Positions 18,155 to 31,795 are shown, numbered from the stretch's first letter. The stretch: DNA of 64,000 nucleotides from Acerihabitans arboris (GCF_010131535.1 NZ_WUBS01000015.1:62001-126000); one strand, 5' to 3'. Program-made: numbers and translations. The notes: a model not told the origin generated them from the sequence alone.

Positions 18155-19534
18155 ATGCAACAACAACCCTCCGCATTAAAACGGGGTCTCACCACCCGGC
18201 ATATCCGCTTTATGGCCTTAGGCTCCGCCATCGGCACCGGTCTGTTCTACGGCTCCGCCGACGCGATTAAAATGGCCGGTCCCAGCGTGCTGCTGGCCTA
18301 TATGATTGGCGGCGTGGTGGCTTATATCATCATGCGCGCGCTGGGCGAAATGTCGGTGCACAGCCCCAATGCCGGTTCCTTCTCCCGCTATGCCCAGGAT
18401 AACCTCGGCCCCCTGGCCGGTTATGTCACCGGCTGGACCTACTGCTTTGAAATCCTGATCGTCGCCATTGCCGACGTAACCGCCTTCGGCATCTATATGG
18501 GCGTATGGTTCCCTGCGGTGCCGCACTGGGTCTGGGTGCTGAGCGTGGTGCTGATTATCGGCGCCATCAACCTGCTGAATGTCAAAGCCTTCGGCGAGCT
18601 GGAGTTCTGGTTCTCGTTTTTTAAGGTCGCCACTATCATCATCATGATCCTGGCCGGCTTCGGCATTATCATCTGGGGTCTCGGCAACGGCGGCCGGCCC
18701 ACCGGCATCCATAATCTCTGGTCCAACGGCGGGTTTTTCAGCCACGGTGTTATGGGCATGATCCTGTCGCTGCAGATGGTGATGTTCGCCTATGGCGGCA
18801 TTGAAATTATCGGCATTACCGCCGGGGAGGCCAACGAACCGGAAAAATCCATTCCCAAGGCGATCAACTCCGTGCCCTGGCGCATCCTGGTATTTTATGT
18901 CGGCACGCTGTTTGTCATCATGTCCATCTACCCTTGGGATCAGGTGGGCACCGCGGGCAGCCCCTTCGTGCTGACCTTCCAGAAGCTGGGCATCGATACC
19001 GCCGCCGGCATCCTGAACTTCGTGGTGCTGACCGCCTCGCTGTCGGCGATTAACAGTGATGTGTTCGGGGTCGGGCGCATGCTGCACGGCATGGCAGGGC
19101 AGGGCCATGCGCCGAAGATGTTCGCGCGGGTTTCCCGCAACGGCATCCCCTGGGTCACGGTGCTGGTGATGATGTTCGCGCTGTTGCTGGCGGTCTACCT
19201 GAACTACATCATGCCGGAGAACATCTTCCTGGTAATCGCCTCGCTGGCGACCTTTGCCACGGTATGGGTATGGATCATGATTTTATGCTCGCAAATCGCC
19301 TTCCGGCGCAAACTCAGCGTCCAGGATACCAACGCGCTGGCGTTCCCCATGCCGGGCGGCGCGCTGGCGTCGGCGGCGGGCGTCGTGTTCCTGCTGTTTA
19401 TCATCGGCCTGATCGGCTATTTCCCGGTCACGCGGATTTCGTTATATGTCGGGGCAATCTGGATAGCGCTGCTGCTTATCGGCTACGCCCTGATGCAACG
19501 CCGTAAAACCCGCCGCCTGGCTACCGCCCGCTAA
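18155..19534 (+). CDS. proY: Proline-specific permease ProY (amino acid permease family)
   Basis: A 459-residue, 12-helix APC-family amino acid permease. It is collinear with E. coli ProY, including [22 protein letters not shown] (in parts [20 protein letters not shown]), the SYGGIE-type [15 protein letters not shown] motif of helix 6, and [14 protein letters not shown]. In E. coli ProY was first described as a cryptic proline carrier; a histidine role has also been suggested. The start is placed at 18155 ([12 protein letters not shown]), close to the E. coli N terminus; a TTG at 18131 is possible but less likely. Confidence 0.93.
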   Translation: MQQQPSALKRGLTTRHIRFMALGSAIGTGLFYGSADAIKMAGPSVLLAYMIGGVVAYIIMRALGEMSVHSPNAGSFSRYAQDNLGPLAGYVTGWTYCFEILIVAIADVTAFGIYMGVWFPAVPHWVWVLSVVLIIGAINLLNVKAFGELEFWFSFFKVATIIIMILAGFGIIIWGLGNGGRPTGIHNLWSNGGFFSHGVMGMILSLQMVMFAYGGIEIIGITAGEANEPEKSIPKAINSVPWRILVFYVGTLFVIMSIYPWDQVGTAGSPFVLTFQKLGIDTAAGILNFVVLTASLSAINSDVFGVGRMLHGMAGQGHAPKMFARVSRNGIPWVTVLVMMFALLLAVYLNYIMPENIFLVIASLATFATVWVWIMILCSQIAFRRKLSVQDTNALAFPMPGGALASAAGVVFLLFIIGLIGYFPVTRISLYVGAIWIALLLIGYALMQRRKTRRLATAR

Positions 19535-19582
19535 CATCGCCCTCAAAGACGTGTCAAAGGGAACGCGCTGGTTTGTAGACAT

Positions 19583-19617
19583 AAAAAAACCGCCGGATAA
19601 CCGACGGTTTTTTTAAT
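19583..19617. terminator. Bidirectional terminator between proY and the peroxiredoxin gene
   Basis: AAAAAAACCGCCGG (from 19583) and CCGACGGTTTTTTT (to 19614) form a long stem with one mismatch and an ATAA loop. T-tracts occur on both strands, so it can end proY and the convergent peroxiredoxin transcript. Confidence 0.85.
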
Positions 19618-19654
19618 CGCGCCAACGCCAAGCCGGCGGAATATCCACAGGCTG

Positions 19655-20257
19655 CTACAGACGGCTGGCGTTCTCGGACAGATACTTGGCCACGCCTTCC
19701 GGCGACGCGCCCATCCCTTCCTGGCCTTTTTCCCATTGGGCCGGGCATACTTCACCGTGTTCCTCATGGAATTGCAACGCGTCGACCATACGCATCATTT
19801 CGTCGATGTTACGGCCCAGCGGCAGATCGTTGACCACCTGATGGCGAACCACGCCCTCTTTATCGATCAGGAACGAACCGCGCAACGCAACGCCGGCTTC
19901 CGGATGTTCAATACCGTACGCCCTGATGATTTCATGCTTGACGTCGGCCACCATCGGGTACTGAACTTCACCGATGCCGCCTTTATCCACCGGGGTTTTA
20001 CGCCAGGCGTTGTGCACGAACTCGGAGTCAAAGGACACGCCGATGATTTCCACGCCGCGTTTCTGGAACTCAGCGTAACGCTTGTCAAAAGCGATCAGCT
20101 CGGACGGGCAAACAAAGGTAAAGTCCATCGGCCAGAAGAAGATGACCGCGGGTTTGCCTTTGATATGGCTTTTCAGGTTGAAGTTTTCAACGATTTCACC
20201 GCTGCCCAATACAGCTGCGGCGGTAAAGTCTGGGGCTTGACGGGTTACCAGTACCAT
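19655..20257 (-). CDS. Typical 2-Cys peroxiredoxin (AhpC/TSA family)
   Basis: A 200-residue thiol peroxidase that reduces H2O2 and organic hydroperoxides. Peroxidatic C50 lies in DFTFVCPSEL and resolving C171 in HGEVCPAQW, the typical 2-Cys pattern; GGIG and a C-terminal helix ending in YLSENASRL resemble the sensitive, eukaryote-like type. It is closer to the PrxC/TsaA type of Yersinia and Helicobacter than to E. coli AhpC (187 residues), and no AhpF reductase gene is adjacent, so thioredoxin is the probable reductant. This gene is not at this place in E. coli. Confidence 0.93.
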   Translation of the reverse strand: MVLVTRQAPDFTAAAVLGSGEIVENFNLKSHIKGKPAVIFFWPMDFTFVCPSELIAFDKRYAEFQKRGVEIIGVSFDSEFVHNAWRKTPVDKGGIGEVQYPMVADVKHEIIRAYGIEHPEAGVALRGSFLIDKEGVVRHQVVNDLPLGRNIDEMMRMVDALQFHEEHGEVCPAQWEKGQEGMGASPEGVAKYLSENASRL

Positions 20258-20590
20258 GAGTACTCCTGTAAAAAGCGGTTAGGTTAAATGTTATTAAAGA
20301 ATACAAAACGAGGGCCAGTATAAGGTCTCGCGCCCGGTGGTAAAAGGCCATGGCGCCAATCGGTGAGATAGCTTCGGCCAATTGAAGGGCTAATGATTCA
20401 GATTAATACTACAAAATAACCCTTTCATGCGAAAGGGCGAGTTTCGTTAACCACAGGTCCGGTAAATTCCAGCCGCTATATATAGATAGCACAATTTATC
20501 GTTACCGCGCCGGCAGACGCCCGGTCGGGCATACATGCCGGCCCATTGTGGCAGGCGAACATGACCGGGCGGTGAAACCCGCGGCGAAAT
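20258..20590. other. Intergenic region between acpH and the peroxiredoxin gene
   Basis: This 333-base gap should hold the peroxiredoxin promoter (minus strand). On the minus strand CCCTTTC / GAAAGGG (stem 20420-20426 with 20431-20437, loop of 4) is followed by TTATTTT, a plausible terminator for acpH. The DNA next to the peroxiredoxin start is AT-rich and GGAGTACTC lies just before the ATG. I searched for an OxyR-type ATAG-N7-CTAT array and saw none. Confidence 0.45.
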
Positions 20591-21178
20591 CTATAGCGTT
20601 GCGGCCCCCCGGCGCGCCATCTGCATCATCGCCGGATACAGACGCCAGAAACAGGCTTCGAGCGCCGGATAATGCCGCTCGATTTCCGGGAAGATGCCGC
20701 TTAGCGCTACCAGCCGGGGACGACGGCTGGCCATGCCGTTGAATACCGGCGCCAGGAACGCCAGATCGGCATAACGCTCCAGCCAGCGCTCGCGCCACAG
20801 ATAATGATTAAGCTCCTGGAAGCCCGGGGGGGTTTCCGGCAGGGCGGGGGTAATCTCGCGCTCGGCGCGCAGGATAAACTGCCGCAGCGACAGCCCGGGC
20901 TCAACCTGCCGCCAATGCAGCGCCAGAAAGTGATCCCATACCACATCCAGCGCAATCGGCGCTATCCGCCGGTAATCGCTGCTGAATAACACCTTGGCGG
21001 CCTTGACCTCGGGGTGGATATCGGTAATGACATCAATCCTGCGGTGCATGCGGATACCGGCGGCCACGGACTCCGGAAACTGGCCGTCGGGATTGCCGCG
21101 GACAAAGTCCGCCACCAGGTTGCCCAGTAACGAGCTTTGCGCCAGCGAGGCGAGATGGAGATGGGCAAGAAAATTCAT
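20591..21178 (-). CDS. acpH: Acyl carrier protein phosphodiesterase
   Basis: AcpH removes the 4'-phosphopantetheine group from acyl carrier protein. The 195-residue protein is collinear with E. coli AcpH (YajB): [13 protein letters not shown] at the start, [36 protein letters not shown], and [11 protein letters not shown]. The conserved H and D residues fit an HD-like metal site. The start at 21178 is chosen by homology; the frame to 21238 is unsupported. It is divergent from queA, as in E. coli. Confidence 0.95.
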   Translation of the reverse strand: MNFLAHLHLASLAQSSLLGNLVADFVRGNPDGQFPESVAAGIRMHRRIDVITDIHPEVKAAKVLFSSDYRRIAPIALDVVWDHFLALHWRQVEPGLSLRQFILRAEREITPALPETPPGFQELNHYLWRERWLERYADLAFLAPVFNGMASRRPRLVALSGIFPEIERHYPALEACFWRLYPAMMQMARRGAATL

Positions 21179-21282
21179 GCCAAGAGTATAGGTTAAAAAC
21201 CGTTTGAATCCGCTTATTTCTTGCAGGTCGCGCCACATAGCCCTAGACTAAGCCGCCTGTTTTTTGAGTAAAGTGAACCGAA

Positions 21283-23599
<2,317 letters not shown>

Positions 23600-23932
23600 A
23601 TGAGCTTTTTCAGTTCTGACGCCGCCGGCGCGGCCACCGGTCCGTCCCAGGGAAGTCCTTACTCTCTGGTGATCATGCTGGTGGTGTTTGGTTTGATTTT
23701 CTATTTCATGATCCTGCGTCCGCAGCAAAAACGCGCTAAAGATCATAAAAAACTGATGGACTCCATCGGTAAAGGCGATGAAGTACTGACCACCGGCGGC
23801 CTGGTCGGACGCGTCACCAAAGTCGCGGATACCGGCTATATCGCCATTGCGCTGAACGATACCAACGAAGTGGTCATCAAACGTGATTTCGTGGCTGCTG
23901 TTCTGCCGAAAGGTACGATGAAAGCGCTGTAA
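23600..23932 (+). CDS. yajC: Sec translocon accessory subunit YajC
   Basis: YajC is a small inner membrane partner of SecDF and the SecYEG translocon. The 110-residue product equals E. coli YajC in length, with one membrane helix (residues ~19-40, LVIMLVVFGLIFYFMILRPQ) and a cytosolic KGDEVLTTGGLVGRV domain. The ATG follows the tgt stop without a gap, with GAGGGA upstream. Confidence 0.97.
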   Translation: MSFFSSDAAGAATGPSQGSPYSLVIMLVVFGLIFYFMILRPQQKRAKDHKKLMDSIGKGDEVLTTGGLVGRVTKVADTGYIAIALNDTNEVVIKRDFVAAVLPKGTMKAL

Positions 23933-23959
23933 TTAACGATTTTCCCGAAGGGAACTGCC

Positions 23960-25807
23960 GTGTTAAACCGTTATCCTTTATGGAAGTACATCATGCTGAT
24001 CCTGGCGCTGGTCGTCGGGCTGCTGTATGCGCTTCCAAACCTATATGGTGAGGATCCGGCCGTACAAATCACTGGCGCGCGCGGTGCCGCCGCCAGTGAG
24101 ACGACGCTGGTCCAGATCCAGAATGTGTTAAAAGAACAAAATATCACCAGCAAGTCCATTGCCTTGGAAAATGGCGCCATCCTGGCCCGTTTCGCCAATC
24201 CGGACGTACAGCTGCGCGCCCGCGAGGCGTTGTTAAGCGCCCTTGGCGAGAATTATATCGTTGCGCTGAACCTGGCCCCGGCCACCCCGCCCTGGTTAGC
24301 GGTGCTGGGCGCCGAACCAATGAAACTGGGCCTGGATCTGCGCGGCGGCGTTCACTTCCTGATGGAAGTGGATATGGATACCGCCCTGGGAAAACTCCAG
24401 GAACAGACCATGGATACCCTGCGCACCGATCTGCGTGAAAAAGGCATCCCCTACGCCACCGTGCGTAAAACCGATAACAACGGCACCGAAGTGGGCTTTC
24501 GCGACGCGGCCGCCCGCGACCAGGCGATCGCCTACCTGACCCCGCGCCATCGCGACCTGGTGTTCGGAAGCGTCGGTGAAACCGGCCTGCGCGCCGTCAT
24601 GGCGGATACCCGCCTGCGTGAGGCCAGGGAATACGCGGTGCAGCAGAACATCACCATCCTGCGCAACCGCGTCAACCAGCTCGGCGTGGCCGAACCGCTG
24701 GTGCAGCGCCAGGGGGCCGACCGTATCGTGGTTGAACTGCCGGGCATCCAGGACACCGCGCGCGCCAAGGAAATCCTGGGCGCCACCGCCACCCTGGAAT
24801 TCCGCCTGGTCAACAGCACGGTAGACCGCACCGCCGCCGCCAGCGGCCGGGTACCGGGGGACTCCGAAGTGAAATCCACCCGTGACGGCCAGCCGGTGGT
24901 GCTGTACAAGCGCGTTATCCTCACCGGCGATCATATTACCGATTCCACCTCCAGCGCCGATGAATATAACCGCCCGCAGGTCAATATTTCGCTCGATAGC
25001 ACCGGCGGCACCAATATGTCCAATTTCACCAAGGACAATATCGGCAAGCCGATGGCGACGCTGTTCGTGGAATATAAGGACAGCGGCAAAAAAGACGCCA
25101 ACGGTCGCTCGATCCTGGTGAAACAGGAAGAGGTTATCAACGTCGCGACCATCCAGTCGCGCCTGGGCAACAGCTTCCGCATCACCGGCATCGACAACCC
25201 GAATGAAGCCCGCCAGCTGTCGCTGCTGCTGCGCGCCGGCGCCTTGATTGCCCCGATCCAGATTGTCGAGGAACGGACCATCGGCCCGACCCTGGGCATG
25301 CAGAACATTACCCAGGGGCTGCAGGCCTGCCTGTGGGGACTGGTGGCGTCGATTGTCTTCATGGTGGTGTGGTATCGCAAGTTCGGCCTGATCGCCACCA
25401 CCGCGCTGATTGCCAACCTGGTGATGATCGTGGGCATCATGTCCCTGCTGCCGGGGGCGACGCTGACCATGCCGGGTATTGCCGGGATCGTGCTGACGCT
25501 CGCCGTGGCGGTAGACGCCAACGTACTGATCAACGAGCGTATCAAGGAAGAGCTGAAAAACGGACGATCGGTCCAGCAGGCAATCCATGAAGGCTATCGC
25601 GGCGCATTCTCCAGTATCGTTGATGCCAACGTTACCACGCTGATTACCGCCATCATCCTGTATGCGGTCGGCACCGGCTCGATCAAGGGCTTTGCCATCA
25701 CCACCGCGATTGGGGTTGCCACCTCGATGTTTACGGCGATTGTCGGCACGCGTGCCATCGTTAACCTGCTTTACGGCGGTAAACGCATCAACAAGCTGTC
25801 AATTTAG
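23960..25807 (+). CDS. secD: Protein translocase subunit SecD
   Basis: SecD and SecF use the proton gradient to pull exported proteins across the membrane. The 615-residue SecD has the E. coli length, one N-terminal helix (residues ~10-27), a large periplasmic domain with [15 protein letters not shown] and [11 protein letters not shown]-like segments, and five C-terminal RND-type helices ([28 protein letters not shown], in parts [20 protein letters not shown]). It starts at GTG after AAGGGA. It is followed by secF after nine bases. Confidence 0.97.
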   Translation: MLNRYPLWKYIMLILALVVGLLYALPNLYGEDPAVQITGARGAAASETTLVQIQNVLKEQNITSKSIALENGAILARFANPDVQLRAREALLSALGENYIVALNLAPATPPWLAVLGAEPMKLGLDLRGGVHFLMEVDMDTALGKLQEQTMDTLRTDLREKGIPYATVRKTDNNGTEVGFRDAAARDQAIAYLTPRHRDLVFGSVGETGLRAVMADTRLREAREYAVQQNITILRNRVNQLGVAEPLVQRQGADRIVVELPGIQDTARAKEILGATATLEFRLVNSTVDRTAAASGRVPGDSEVKSTRDGQPVVLYKRVILTGDHITDSTSSADEYNRPQVNISLDSTGGTNMSNFTKDNIGKPMATLFVEYKDSGKKDANGRSILVKQEEVINVATIQSRLGNSFRITGIDNPNEARQLSLLLRAGALIAPIQIVEERTIGPTLGMQNITQGLQACLWGLVASIVFMVVWYRKFGLIATTALIANLVMIVGIMSLLPGATLTMPGIAGIVLTLAVAVDANVLINERIKEELKNGRSVQQAIHEGYRGAFSSIVDANVTTLITAIILYAVGTGSIKGFAITTAIGVATSMFTAIVGTRAIVNLLYGGKRINKLSI

Positions 25808-25816
25808 GAGTGGGTT

Positions 25817-26785
25817 GTGGCTCAGCAACATAGTGTTGAAGATTTAAATTACGGCCGTAGAGTCTATGACTTTATGCGCTGGGATTATATGGCGTTCAGT
25901 ATCTCGATTACGCTGTTGATTATCTCGATCGCCATCATGTCGGTCAGGGGATTTAACTGGGGCCTGGATTTCACCGGCGGTACGGTGATTGAACTGAACC
26001 TGGAAAAATCCGTTGACCTGGACGCCATGCGCGATGCGCTGGAAAAAGCCGGCTTCAAGGAGCCGCTGATCCAGAACTTCGGCAGCAGCCGCGATGTCAT
26101 GGTGCGCATGCCGCCGGTACAGGATGGCGCGGGCCAGGAACTGGGCAATAAAGTGCTCGGCGTGATCAACCAGACCTTCGAGCAAAACGCCGTGGTCAAA
26201 CGCATCGAATTCGTCGGGCCGAGCGTGGGCAACGATCTGGCGCAGGCCGGCGGCATGGCGCTGCTGGTGGCGTTGATCTCCATCCTGATTTACGTCGGCA
26301 TTCGTTTCGAATGGCGCCTGGCGCTGGGGGCGGTGCTGGCGTTGGCCCACGACGTGGTGATCACCATGGGGGTGCTGTCGTTGTTTCATGTGGAAATTGA
26401 CCTGACCATCATCGCATCGCTGATGTCGGTCATCGGTTATTCGCTTAACGACAGCATCGTGGTCTCGGACCGTATTCGTGAAAACTTCCGCAAAATCCGT
26501 CGCGGCAGCTCTTATGAAATTATCAACGTGTCCCTGACCCAGACCTTAAGCCGCACCATCATGACCTCCGCCACCACGCTGATGGTGGTGCTGATGCTGT
26601 TTATCTTCGGCGGCCCGATACTGGAAGGCTTCTCGCTGACCATGCTTATCGGCGTGTCCATCGGTACGGTATCCTCCATCTATGTGGCCTCCGCCCTGGC
26701 GCTGAAGCTGGGTATGAAGCGCGAACACATGATGCAGCAGAAAGTCGAGAAAGAGGGCGCCGATCAGCCCTCGCTACTGCCATAA
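25817..26785 (+). CDS. secF: Protein translocase subunit SecF
   Basis: A 322-residue partner of SecD with six membrane helices, the [12 protein letters not shown] segment after helix 1 and the RND motif [21 protein letters not shown]. It begins at GTG after GGAG, nine bases after secD, and matches E. coli SecF closely. A strong terminator (26825-26846) closes the operon. Confidence 0.97.
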   Translation: MAQQHSVEDLNYGRRVYDFMRWDYMAFSISITLLIISIAIMSVRGFNWGLDFTGGTVIELNLEKSVDLDAMRDALEKAGFKEPLIQNFGSSRDVMVRMPPVQDGAGQELGNKVLGVINQTFEQNAVVKRIEFVGPSVGNDLAQAGGMALLVALISILIYVGIRFEWRLALGAVLALAHDVVITMGVLSLFHVEIDLTIIASLMSVIGYSLNDSIVVSDRIRENFRKIRRGSSYEIINVSLTQTLSRTIMTSATTLMVVLMLFIFGGPILEGFSLTMLIGVSIGTVSSIYVASALALKLGMKREHMMQQKVEKEGADQPSLLP

Positions 26786-26824
26786 CGGACGGTGCCCGCA
26801 AGCACCGCCTGGTGATAAAACAGA

Positions 26825-26846
26825 CCCCGCGCCAGCGGGGTTTTTT
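26825..26846 (+). terminator. Terminator after secF
   Basis: CCCCGC (26825-26830), loop GCCA, GCGGGG (26835-26840), then six T. It ends the yajC-secDF transcript before the convergent yajI gene. Confidence 0.88.
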
Positions 26847-26873
26847 ATGGGTAAATGCCGCCGGGACGCGGGG

Positions 26874-27464
26874 TTATTGACGCGACAACGGTTTCACCGC
26901 ATCTGGCGCCGGCGGGGTTTCGGGGGCATTGCGGATAATATCGCGCAGGCGGATATAACCCACCTGTTCCGGCGCCAGGCCGCTGAGCCGCAGCTCGATG
27001 GTGGCTTCCGGTTTCGGCAGCAGGGAGGCCGGCACGACGATCGGCTGGCTCAGGGTATCGGCGGTCAGCGGCTTGCCGGAGGCGGGATCAACCTGGCCCC
27101 AGTCGACCACCGCGTGGAACGCCGGCAGCGTCGACCTGTCCGCGGTGCGGATATGCAGCAGCGCCCGGGAACCGTTGGCCTCGGCTTCCACCGTGCCCAG
27201 TGAGACCAGCAGCATGCCGATACCGCTGTCTATCTGCGCGCCGGTCTGCGCCGCCGGATAGATATAGACGCCGTCGGCGGATTGCTCATTGAGCGCATTT
27301 TGCTGCATCAACGCCGACGCCTCGTCATTGAGATACTGCAGCCGTTGATTAAGCTGGACGATTTCACTTTTCAACTCGGGGATTTTAGGGTTCGATTGAT
27401 GTGCGCAGCCGGCAAGCAACAGCAACGACGCGCCGGCGTAAAGCGAACGATAACTGGTTGTCAT
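26874..27464 (-). CDS. yajI: Putative lipoprotein YajI (DUF3251)
   Basis: A 196-residue predicted lipoprotein: signal peptide with lipobox LLAGC (cysteine ~20), a short coiled coil (ELKSEIVQLNQRLQYLND), and a beta-rich DUF3251-type domain. Position between secF and nrdR is as in E. coli, where yajD and tsx lie in between but are absent here. Function is unknown. Convergent with secF. Confidence 0.85.
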   Translation of the reverse strand: MTTSYRSLYAGASLLLLAGCAHQSNPKIPELKSEIVQLNQRLQYLNDEASALMQQNALNEQSADGVYIYPAAQTGAQIDSGIGMLLVSLGTVEAEANGSRALLHIRTADRSTLPAFHAVVDWGQVDPASGKPLTADTLSQPIVVPASLLPKPEATIELRLSGLAPEQVGYIRLRDIIRNAPETPPAPDAVKPLSRQ

Positions 27465-27493
27465 AGCAACAGTTTCCTTTTTCTGTCAGTTAA

Positions 27494-28090
<597 letters not shown>

Positions 28091-28100
28091 GGACCCCGTT

Positions 28101-29225
28101 ATGCAGCTTGATGAATTCTACATGGCGCGCGCGCTTGGGCTGGCCCGCCGCGGGCGTTTTACCACCGCGCCCAATCCGAACGTGGGCTGCGTCATCGTGC
28201 GCGAAGGTAACATCATCGGCGAGGGCTTTCATCTGCGCGCCGGCGAGCCCCATGCCGAAGTCCATGCCCTGCGCATGGCCGGCGCCGCGGCGCGCGGCGC
28301 CACCGCCTACGTCACCCTTGAACCCTGTAGCCATCACGGCCGCACGCCGCCCTGCGCCGACGCGCTGGTGGCGGCCGGGGTGGCGCGGGTAGTGGTGGCG
28401 ATGCAGGACCCCAATCCCCAGGTGGCCGGACGCGGCATGTACCTGCTGCGCCAGGCCGGCGTATCGGTTGAGCACGGCCTGATGATGAATGAGGCCGAGG
28501 CGCTGAATCCGGGGTTCCTGAAACGCATGCGCACCGGCTTCCCGTATGTGCAGCTTAAGCTTGCCGCCTCGCTTGACGGGCGCACCGCCATGGCCTCCGG
28601 CGAAAGCCAGTGGATTACCTCGCCCCAGGCCCGCCGGGATGTGCAGGCATTCCGCGCCCGGGCCGGCGCCATTTTGACCTCCGCCGCCACGGTACTGGCC
28701 GACGATCCCGCCCTGACGGTGCGTTGGGAATCTTTGCCGGAAAGTATTCGTGAAGCGTATGCCCAGGCATCGCTGCGCCAGCCGGTGCGGGTGGTTGTCG
28801 ATAGCCAAAACCGCGTAACGCCCGCACACCGCCTGGTTGCCCAGCCCGGCCAGACCTGGCTTGCCCGGCTGCGGCCGGACGACCGGCCATGGCCGCGGGA
28901 CGTGGAACAGCTGACGCTGCCGTCCGGCCAGGGCGACACGGCGCGCGTCGATATCGTGGCGCTGATGCTGATGTTGGCCCGGCGCCAGGTAAACACCCTG
29001 TGGGTCGAGGCCGGCGCCTCGCTGGCCGGCGCATTGCTTAACGCCGGGGTGGTGGACGAATTGATTCTGTACCTGGCGCCTAAACTGCTGGGTTCGGCGG
29101 CGCGTGGGCTGTGCGATCTGCCCGGGCTGGACACCCTGGCGCGGGCGCCGGAGTTTGACCTGGCCGACCTGCGCCAGGTGGGGCCGGATATCCGCCTGCG
29201 GCTTAAACCGCGTTACCCCTGGTAG
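28101..29225 (+). CDS. ribD: Riboflavin biosynthesis deaminase/reductase RibD
   Basis: RibD is bifunctional: the N-terminal cytidine-deaminase-like domain removes the pyrimidine amino group and the C-terminal domain reduces the ribosyl side chain. The 374-residue protein shows HAEVHAL and PCSHHGRTPPC zinc motifs in the first domain and LKLAASLDGRTAMASGESQWIT with WVEAGASLAGALL in the second. The start at 28101 gives the E. coli-like MQxDEFYMARAL terminus. It is in the nrdR-ribD-ribH-nusB-thiL-pgpA series. Confidence 0.96.
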   Translation: MQLDEFYMARALGLARRGRFTTAPNPNVGCVIVREGNIIGEGFHLRAGEPHAEVHALRMAGAAARGATAYVTLEPCSHHGRTPPCADALVAAGVARVVVAMQDPNPQVAGRGMYLLRQAGVSVEHGLMMNEAEALNPGFLKRMRTGFPYVQLKLAASLDGRTAMASGESQWITSPQARRDVQAFRARAGAILTSAATVLADDPALTVRWESLPESIREAYAQASLRQPVRVVVDSQNRVTPAHRLVAQPGQTWLARLRPDDRPWPRDVEQLTLPSGQGDTARVDIVALMLMLARRQVNTLWVEAGASLAGALLNAGVVDELILYLAPKLLGSAARGLCDLPGLDTLARAPEFDLADLRQVGPDIRLRLKPRYPW

Positions 29226-29312
29226 TAATTGGCCCGAGCAGCGGGCAAAAGAATATGTTAGAATCCGCCCCCTCGTGGGCAATTACCACTATTTGCCAAT
29301 TGAAGGAAAGCC

Positions 29313-29783
29313 ATGAACGTTATTGAAGGTGTTGTTGCAACCCCGAATGCCCGTATAGCGATTGCGATTGCGCGCTTTAACCACTTCATCAACGACAGCC
29401 TGCTCGAAGGCGCGATTGATGCCCTCAAGCGTATCGGCCAGGTCAAAGACGACAATATCACCGTGGTCTGGGTTCCCGGCGCCTATGAGCTGCCGCTGGC
29501 GACCCGCGCATTGGCGAATAGCAAAAAATTTGACGCCGTGGTGGCGCTGGGTACGGTAATCCGTGGCGGCACCGCGCATTTTGAATATGTCGCCGGCGAA
29601 TGCAGCTCCGGTCTGTCAAGCGTTGCCATGAGCAGTGAGCTGCCCGTGGCCTTCGGCGTGCTGACGACGGAAAGCATTGAGCAGGCAATAGAACGGGCCG
29701 GCACCAAAGCCGGCAACAAAGGTGCGGAAGCAGCACTCACCGCACTGGAAATGATCAACGTACTGAAAGCTATCAAAGCGTAA
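29313..29783 (+). CDS. ribH: 6,7-dimethyl-8-ribityllumazine synthase
   Basis: RibH condenses the RibD pathway product with dihydroxybutanone phosphate to give lumazine, the direct precursor of riboflavin, and forms 60-subunit capsids. The 156-residue protein has the expected length and the motifs [31 protein letters not shown] and [13 protein letters not shown]. It follows ribD after 87 bases, with a possible own promoter (TTAGAAT about 50 bases upstream), and precedes nusB by 15 bases. The E. coli name ribE is also used. Confidence 0.96.
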   Translation: MNVIEGVVATPNARIAIAIARFNHFINDSLLEGAIDALKRIGQVKDDNITVVWVPGAYELPLATRALANSKKFDAVVALGTVIRGGTAHFEYVAGECSSGLSSVAMSSELPVAFGVLTTESIEQAIERAGTKAGNKGAEAALTALEMINVLKAIKA

Positions 29784-29798
29784 GTAAAGGGGAAATTC

Positions 29799-30218
29799 GT
29801 GAAACCTGCTGCTCGTCGCCGTGCCCGTGAATGTGTCGTCCAGGCACTTTACTCATGGCAGTTATCTCATAACGATATCGCTGACATTGAAGTCCAGTTC
29901 CTTGCGGAGCAGGATGTCAAGGATGTGGATATCGCTTATTTTCGCGAGCTGTATACCGGTACGGCGACGCATGCAGCGGAGCTGGATCAGCTTATGGCAC
30001 CCTACCTTTCACGTCAGCTCGACGAGTTGGGCCATGTGGAAAGGGCGATTTTGCGCCTGGCGCTGTATGAATTAAGCAAACGCCTGGATGTGCCGTATAA
30101 AGTGGCCATCAATGAGGCCATCGAGCTGGCCAAAACCTTTGGCGCGGAAGAAAGCCATAAGTTCGTCAACGGGGTGCTGGACAAAGCGGCCCCGCACATC
30201 CGTCCCAACAGGAAGTAA
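29799..30218 (+). CDS. nusB: Transcription antitermination factor NusB
   Basis: NusB with NusE (S10) binds boxA RNA and supports antitermination of rRNA operons. The 139-residue all-helical protein matches E. coli Nus[19 protein letters not shown] at the start, [34 protein letters not shown], and [10 protein letters not shown]. It begins at GTG after AAAGGGGAAA, 15 bases downstream of ribH. Confidence 0.97.
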   Translation: MKPAARRRARECVVQALYSWQLSHNDIADIEVQFLAEQDVKDVDIAYFRELYTGTATHAAELDQLMAPYLSRQLDELGHVERAILRLALYELSKRLDVPYKVAINEAIELAKTFGAEESHKFVNGVLDKAAPHIRPNRK

Positions 30219-30226
30219 CGCTTTTC

Positions 30227-30254
30227 CGGCCGGTTTTCCGGCCGCAGCCCTTTT
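30227..30254 (+). terminator. Hairpin between nusB and thiL
   Basis: CGGCCGG (30227-30233), loop TTTT, CCGGCCG (30238-30244), followed six bases later by TTTTT (30251-30255). It may terminate or attenuate transcription between nusB and thiL; since a promoter for thiL is not obvious, partial read-through is likely. Confidence 0.5.
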
Positions 30255-30289
30255 TCGCGATAGCATATACAACAACATTTGGATAGGTT

Positions 30290-31267
30290 ATGGCCTGTGG
30301 CGAATTTGATCTTATTGCCCGCTATTTCAACCGCGTAAGAAGTGTCCGGCGGGATGTCATAGTGGGTATCGGCGATGATTGTGCGCTGCTGTCGGTTGAT
30401 GAAAAACGACTGATTGCGGTCAGTACCGATACCCTGGTGTCGGGTATTCACTTTCTGCCGGATATCTCCCCAGCCGATTTAGGCTACAAATCCCTGGCGG
30501 TAAATCTCAGCGACCTGGCTGCCATGGGCGCCGATCCCGCGTGGCTGTCGCTGGCGCTCACCTTGCCTGAAATTGATGAATCCTGGCTGGCCGCCTACAG
30601 CGACAGCCTGTATGAACAGCTCGATTATTATGGCATGCAGCTGATTGGCGGCGATACCACGCGCGGCCCGCTCAGCCTGACGCTGACCATTCACGGCCTG
30701 ATCCCCGCCGGGCGCGCCATCACCCGATCCGGCGCGCGTATCGGCGACTGGATTTACGTCACCGGCACCCTGGGCGACAGCGCCGCCGGCCTGGCGATAT
30801 TGCAGGACCGGCTGCAGGTCGATTCGCCGCGGGACCGGCAATATCTGTTGTCGCGCCATCTGCGTCCCCAGCCGCGCATCCTGCAGGGGCAGGCGCTGCG
30901 CGATCTGGCCAGCTCGGCCATAGATTTATCCGACGGAATCCTGTCCGATCTGCGCCATATTCTCGATCAGAGCGAGTGCGGCGCGCGCATTCATGTGGAA
31001 GATCTGCCTTTTTCCACCGAGCTGCGACGTCACGCCACGCCGGAACAGGCGCTGCGCTGGGCGTTAAGCGGCGGCGAGGATTACGAACTCTGCTTTACCG
31101 TGCCGGAGATCAACCGCGGCGCGCTGGATGTCGCGTTAGGGCATACCGGGGCGGATTTCACCTGTATCGGCCAGATCGGCCCGTGCGGCGAAGGCCTGCA
31201 GCTATTGCGCGACAATCAACCGGTGACCTTCGATTGGCAAGGCTATGACCATTTTAACCAGGAGTAA
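30290..31267 (+). CDS. thiL: Thiamine-monophosphate kinase
   Basis: ThiL phosphorylates thiamine monophosphate to the active diphosphate. The 325-residue PurM-like protein shows [57 protein letters not shown] and [10 protein letters not shown], the metal- and ATP-binding motifs of the family. Its start MACGEF matches E. coli. pgpA follows after three bases. Confidence 0.97.
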   Translation: MACGEFDLIARYFNRVRSVRRDVIVGIGDDCALLSVDEKRLIAVSTDTLVSGIHFLPDISPADLGYKSLAVNLSDLAAMGADPAWLSLALTLPEIDESWLAAYSDSLYEQLDYYGMQLIGGDTTRGPLSLTLTIHGLIPAGRAITRSGARIGDWIYVTGTLGDSAAGLAILQDRLQVDSPRDRQYLLSRHLRPQPRILQGQALRDLASSAIDLSDGILSDLRHILDQSECGARIHVEDLPFSTELRRHATPEQALRWALSGGEDYELCFTVPEINRGALDVALGHTGADFTCIGQIGPCGEGLQLLRDNQPVTFDWQGYDHFNQE

Positions 31268-31270
31268 GCC

Positions 31271-31771
31271 ATGACCATGGAGATGGCCCTTGCCAAGGGC
31301 CGGGTAAAATTAACCAATCCCTGGCACCTGCTGGCCACCGGCTTCGGCAGCGGGCTGTTTCCCTGGATGCCCGGCACCGCCGGCTCCCTGGCGGCAATCC
31401 CGCTCTGGTGCCTGATTATCCAGCTCCCCTGGCAGCTTTACTCCCTGGTGGTGATGTTAAGCATCTGCCTGGGTGTCTACGCCTGCCACCAGACCGCCCG
31501 CGATATGCGCGTGCACGATCACGGCTGCCTGGTCTGGGATGAGTTCGTCGGCATGTGGATTACGCTGATGGCCTTGCCGGTCAACGACTGGCGCTGGGCG
31601 CTGGCCGGATTTCTGCTGTTTCGCGTGCTGGATATCTGGAAGCCCTGGCCGATACGCTGGTTCGACCAGGAAGTACACGGCGGCATGGGGATCATGATTG
31701 ATGATATTGTAGCCGGCATTATCGGTGCCGGCATCATCTACTGGGTGGGCCATCACTGGCCGCTGTTTTGA
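31271..31771 (+). CDS. pgpA: Phosphatidylglycerophosphatase A
   Basis: PgpA dephosphorylates phosphatidylglycerophosphate in phospholipid synthesis. The 166-residue membrane protein shows NPWHLLATGFGSGLFPWMPGT, GSLAAIPLW, VWDEFVGMWIT and KPWPIRWFDQEVHGGMGIMIDD, with three to four helices. It lies three bases after thiL with AGGAG upstream; the first of three nearby ATGs is used. A small hairpin with TTTTT at 31796-31819 follows the stop. Confidence 0.95.
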   Translation: MTMEMALAKGRVKLTNPWHLLATGFGSGLFPWMPGTAGSLAAIPLWCLIIQLPWQLYSLVVMLSICLGVYACHQTARDMRVHDHGCLVWDEFVGMWITLMALPVNDWRWALAGFLLFRVLDIWKPWPIRWFDQEVHGGMGIMIDDIVAGIIGAGIIYWVGHHWPLF

Positions 31772-31795
31772 ACCCGACTTACCGGTAAGCCGCCA

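Noticed and set aside
18218-19108. 296-residue minus-strand frame opposite proY
   Set aside because: Shadow of a membrane protein gene; H/D/G/N-rich translation typical of antisense to hydrophobic codons.
20258-20480. OxyR operator before the peroxiredoxin gene
   Set aside because: No ATAG-N7-CTAT-N7-ATAG-N7-CTAT array could be aligned; a single GATAG is not enough.
24296-25588. 430-residue minus-strand frame opposite secD
   Set aside because: Antisense shadow of a fully conserved secD; the translation is rich in H, Q, G and D with no recognisable fold.
29226-29312. FMN riboswitch before ribH
   Set aside because: The spacer is only 87 bases and lacks the conserved RFN core; in enterobacteria the FMN riboswitch is expected at ribB.
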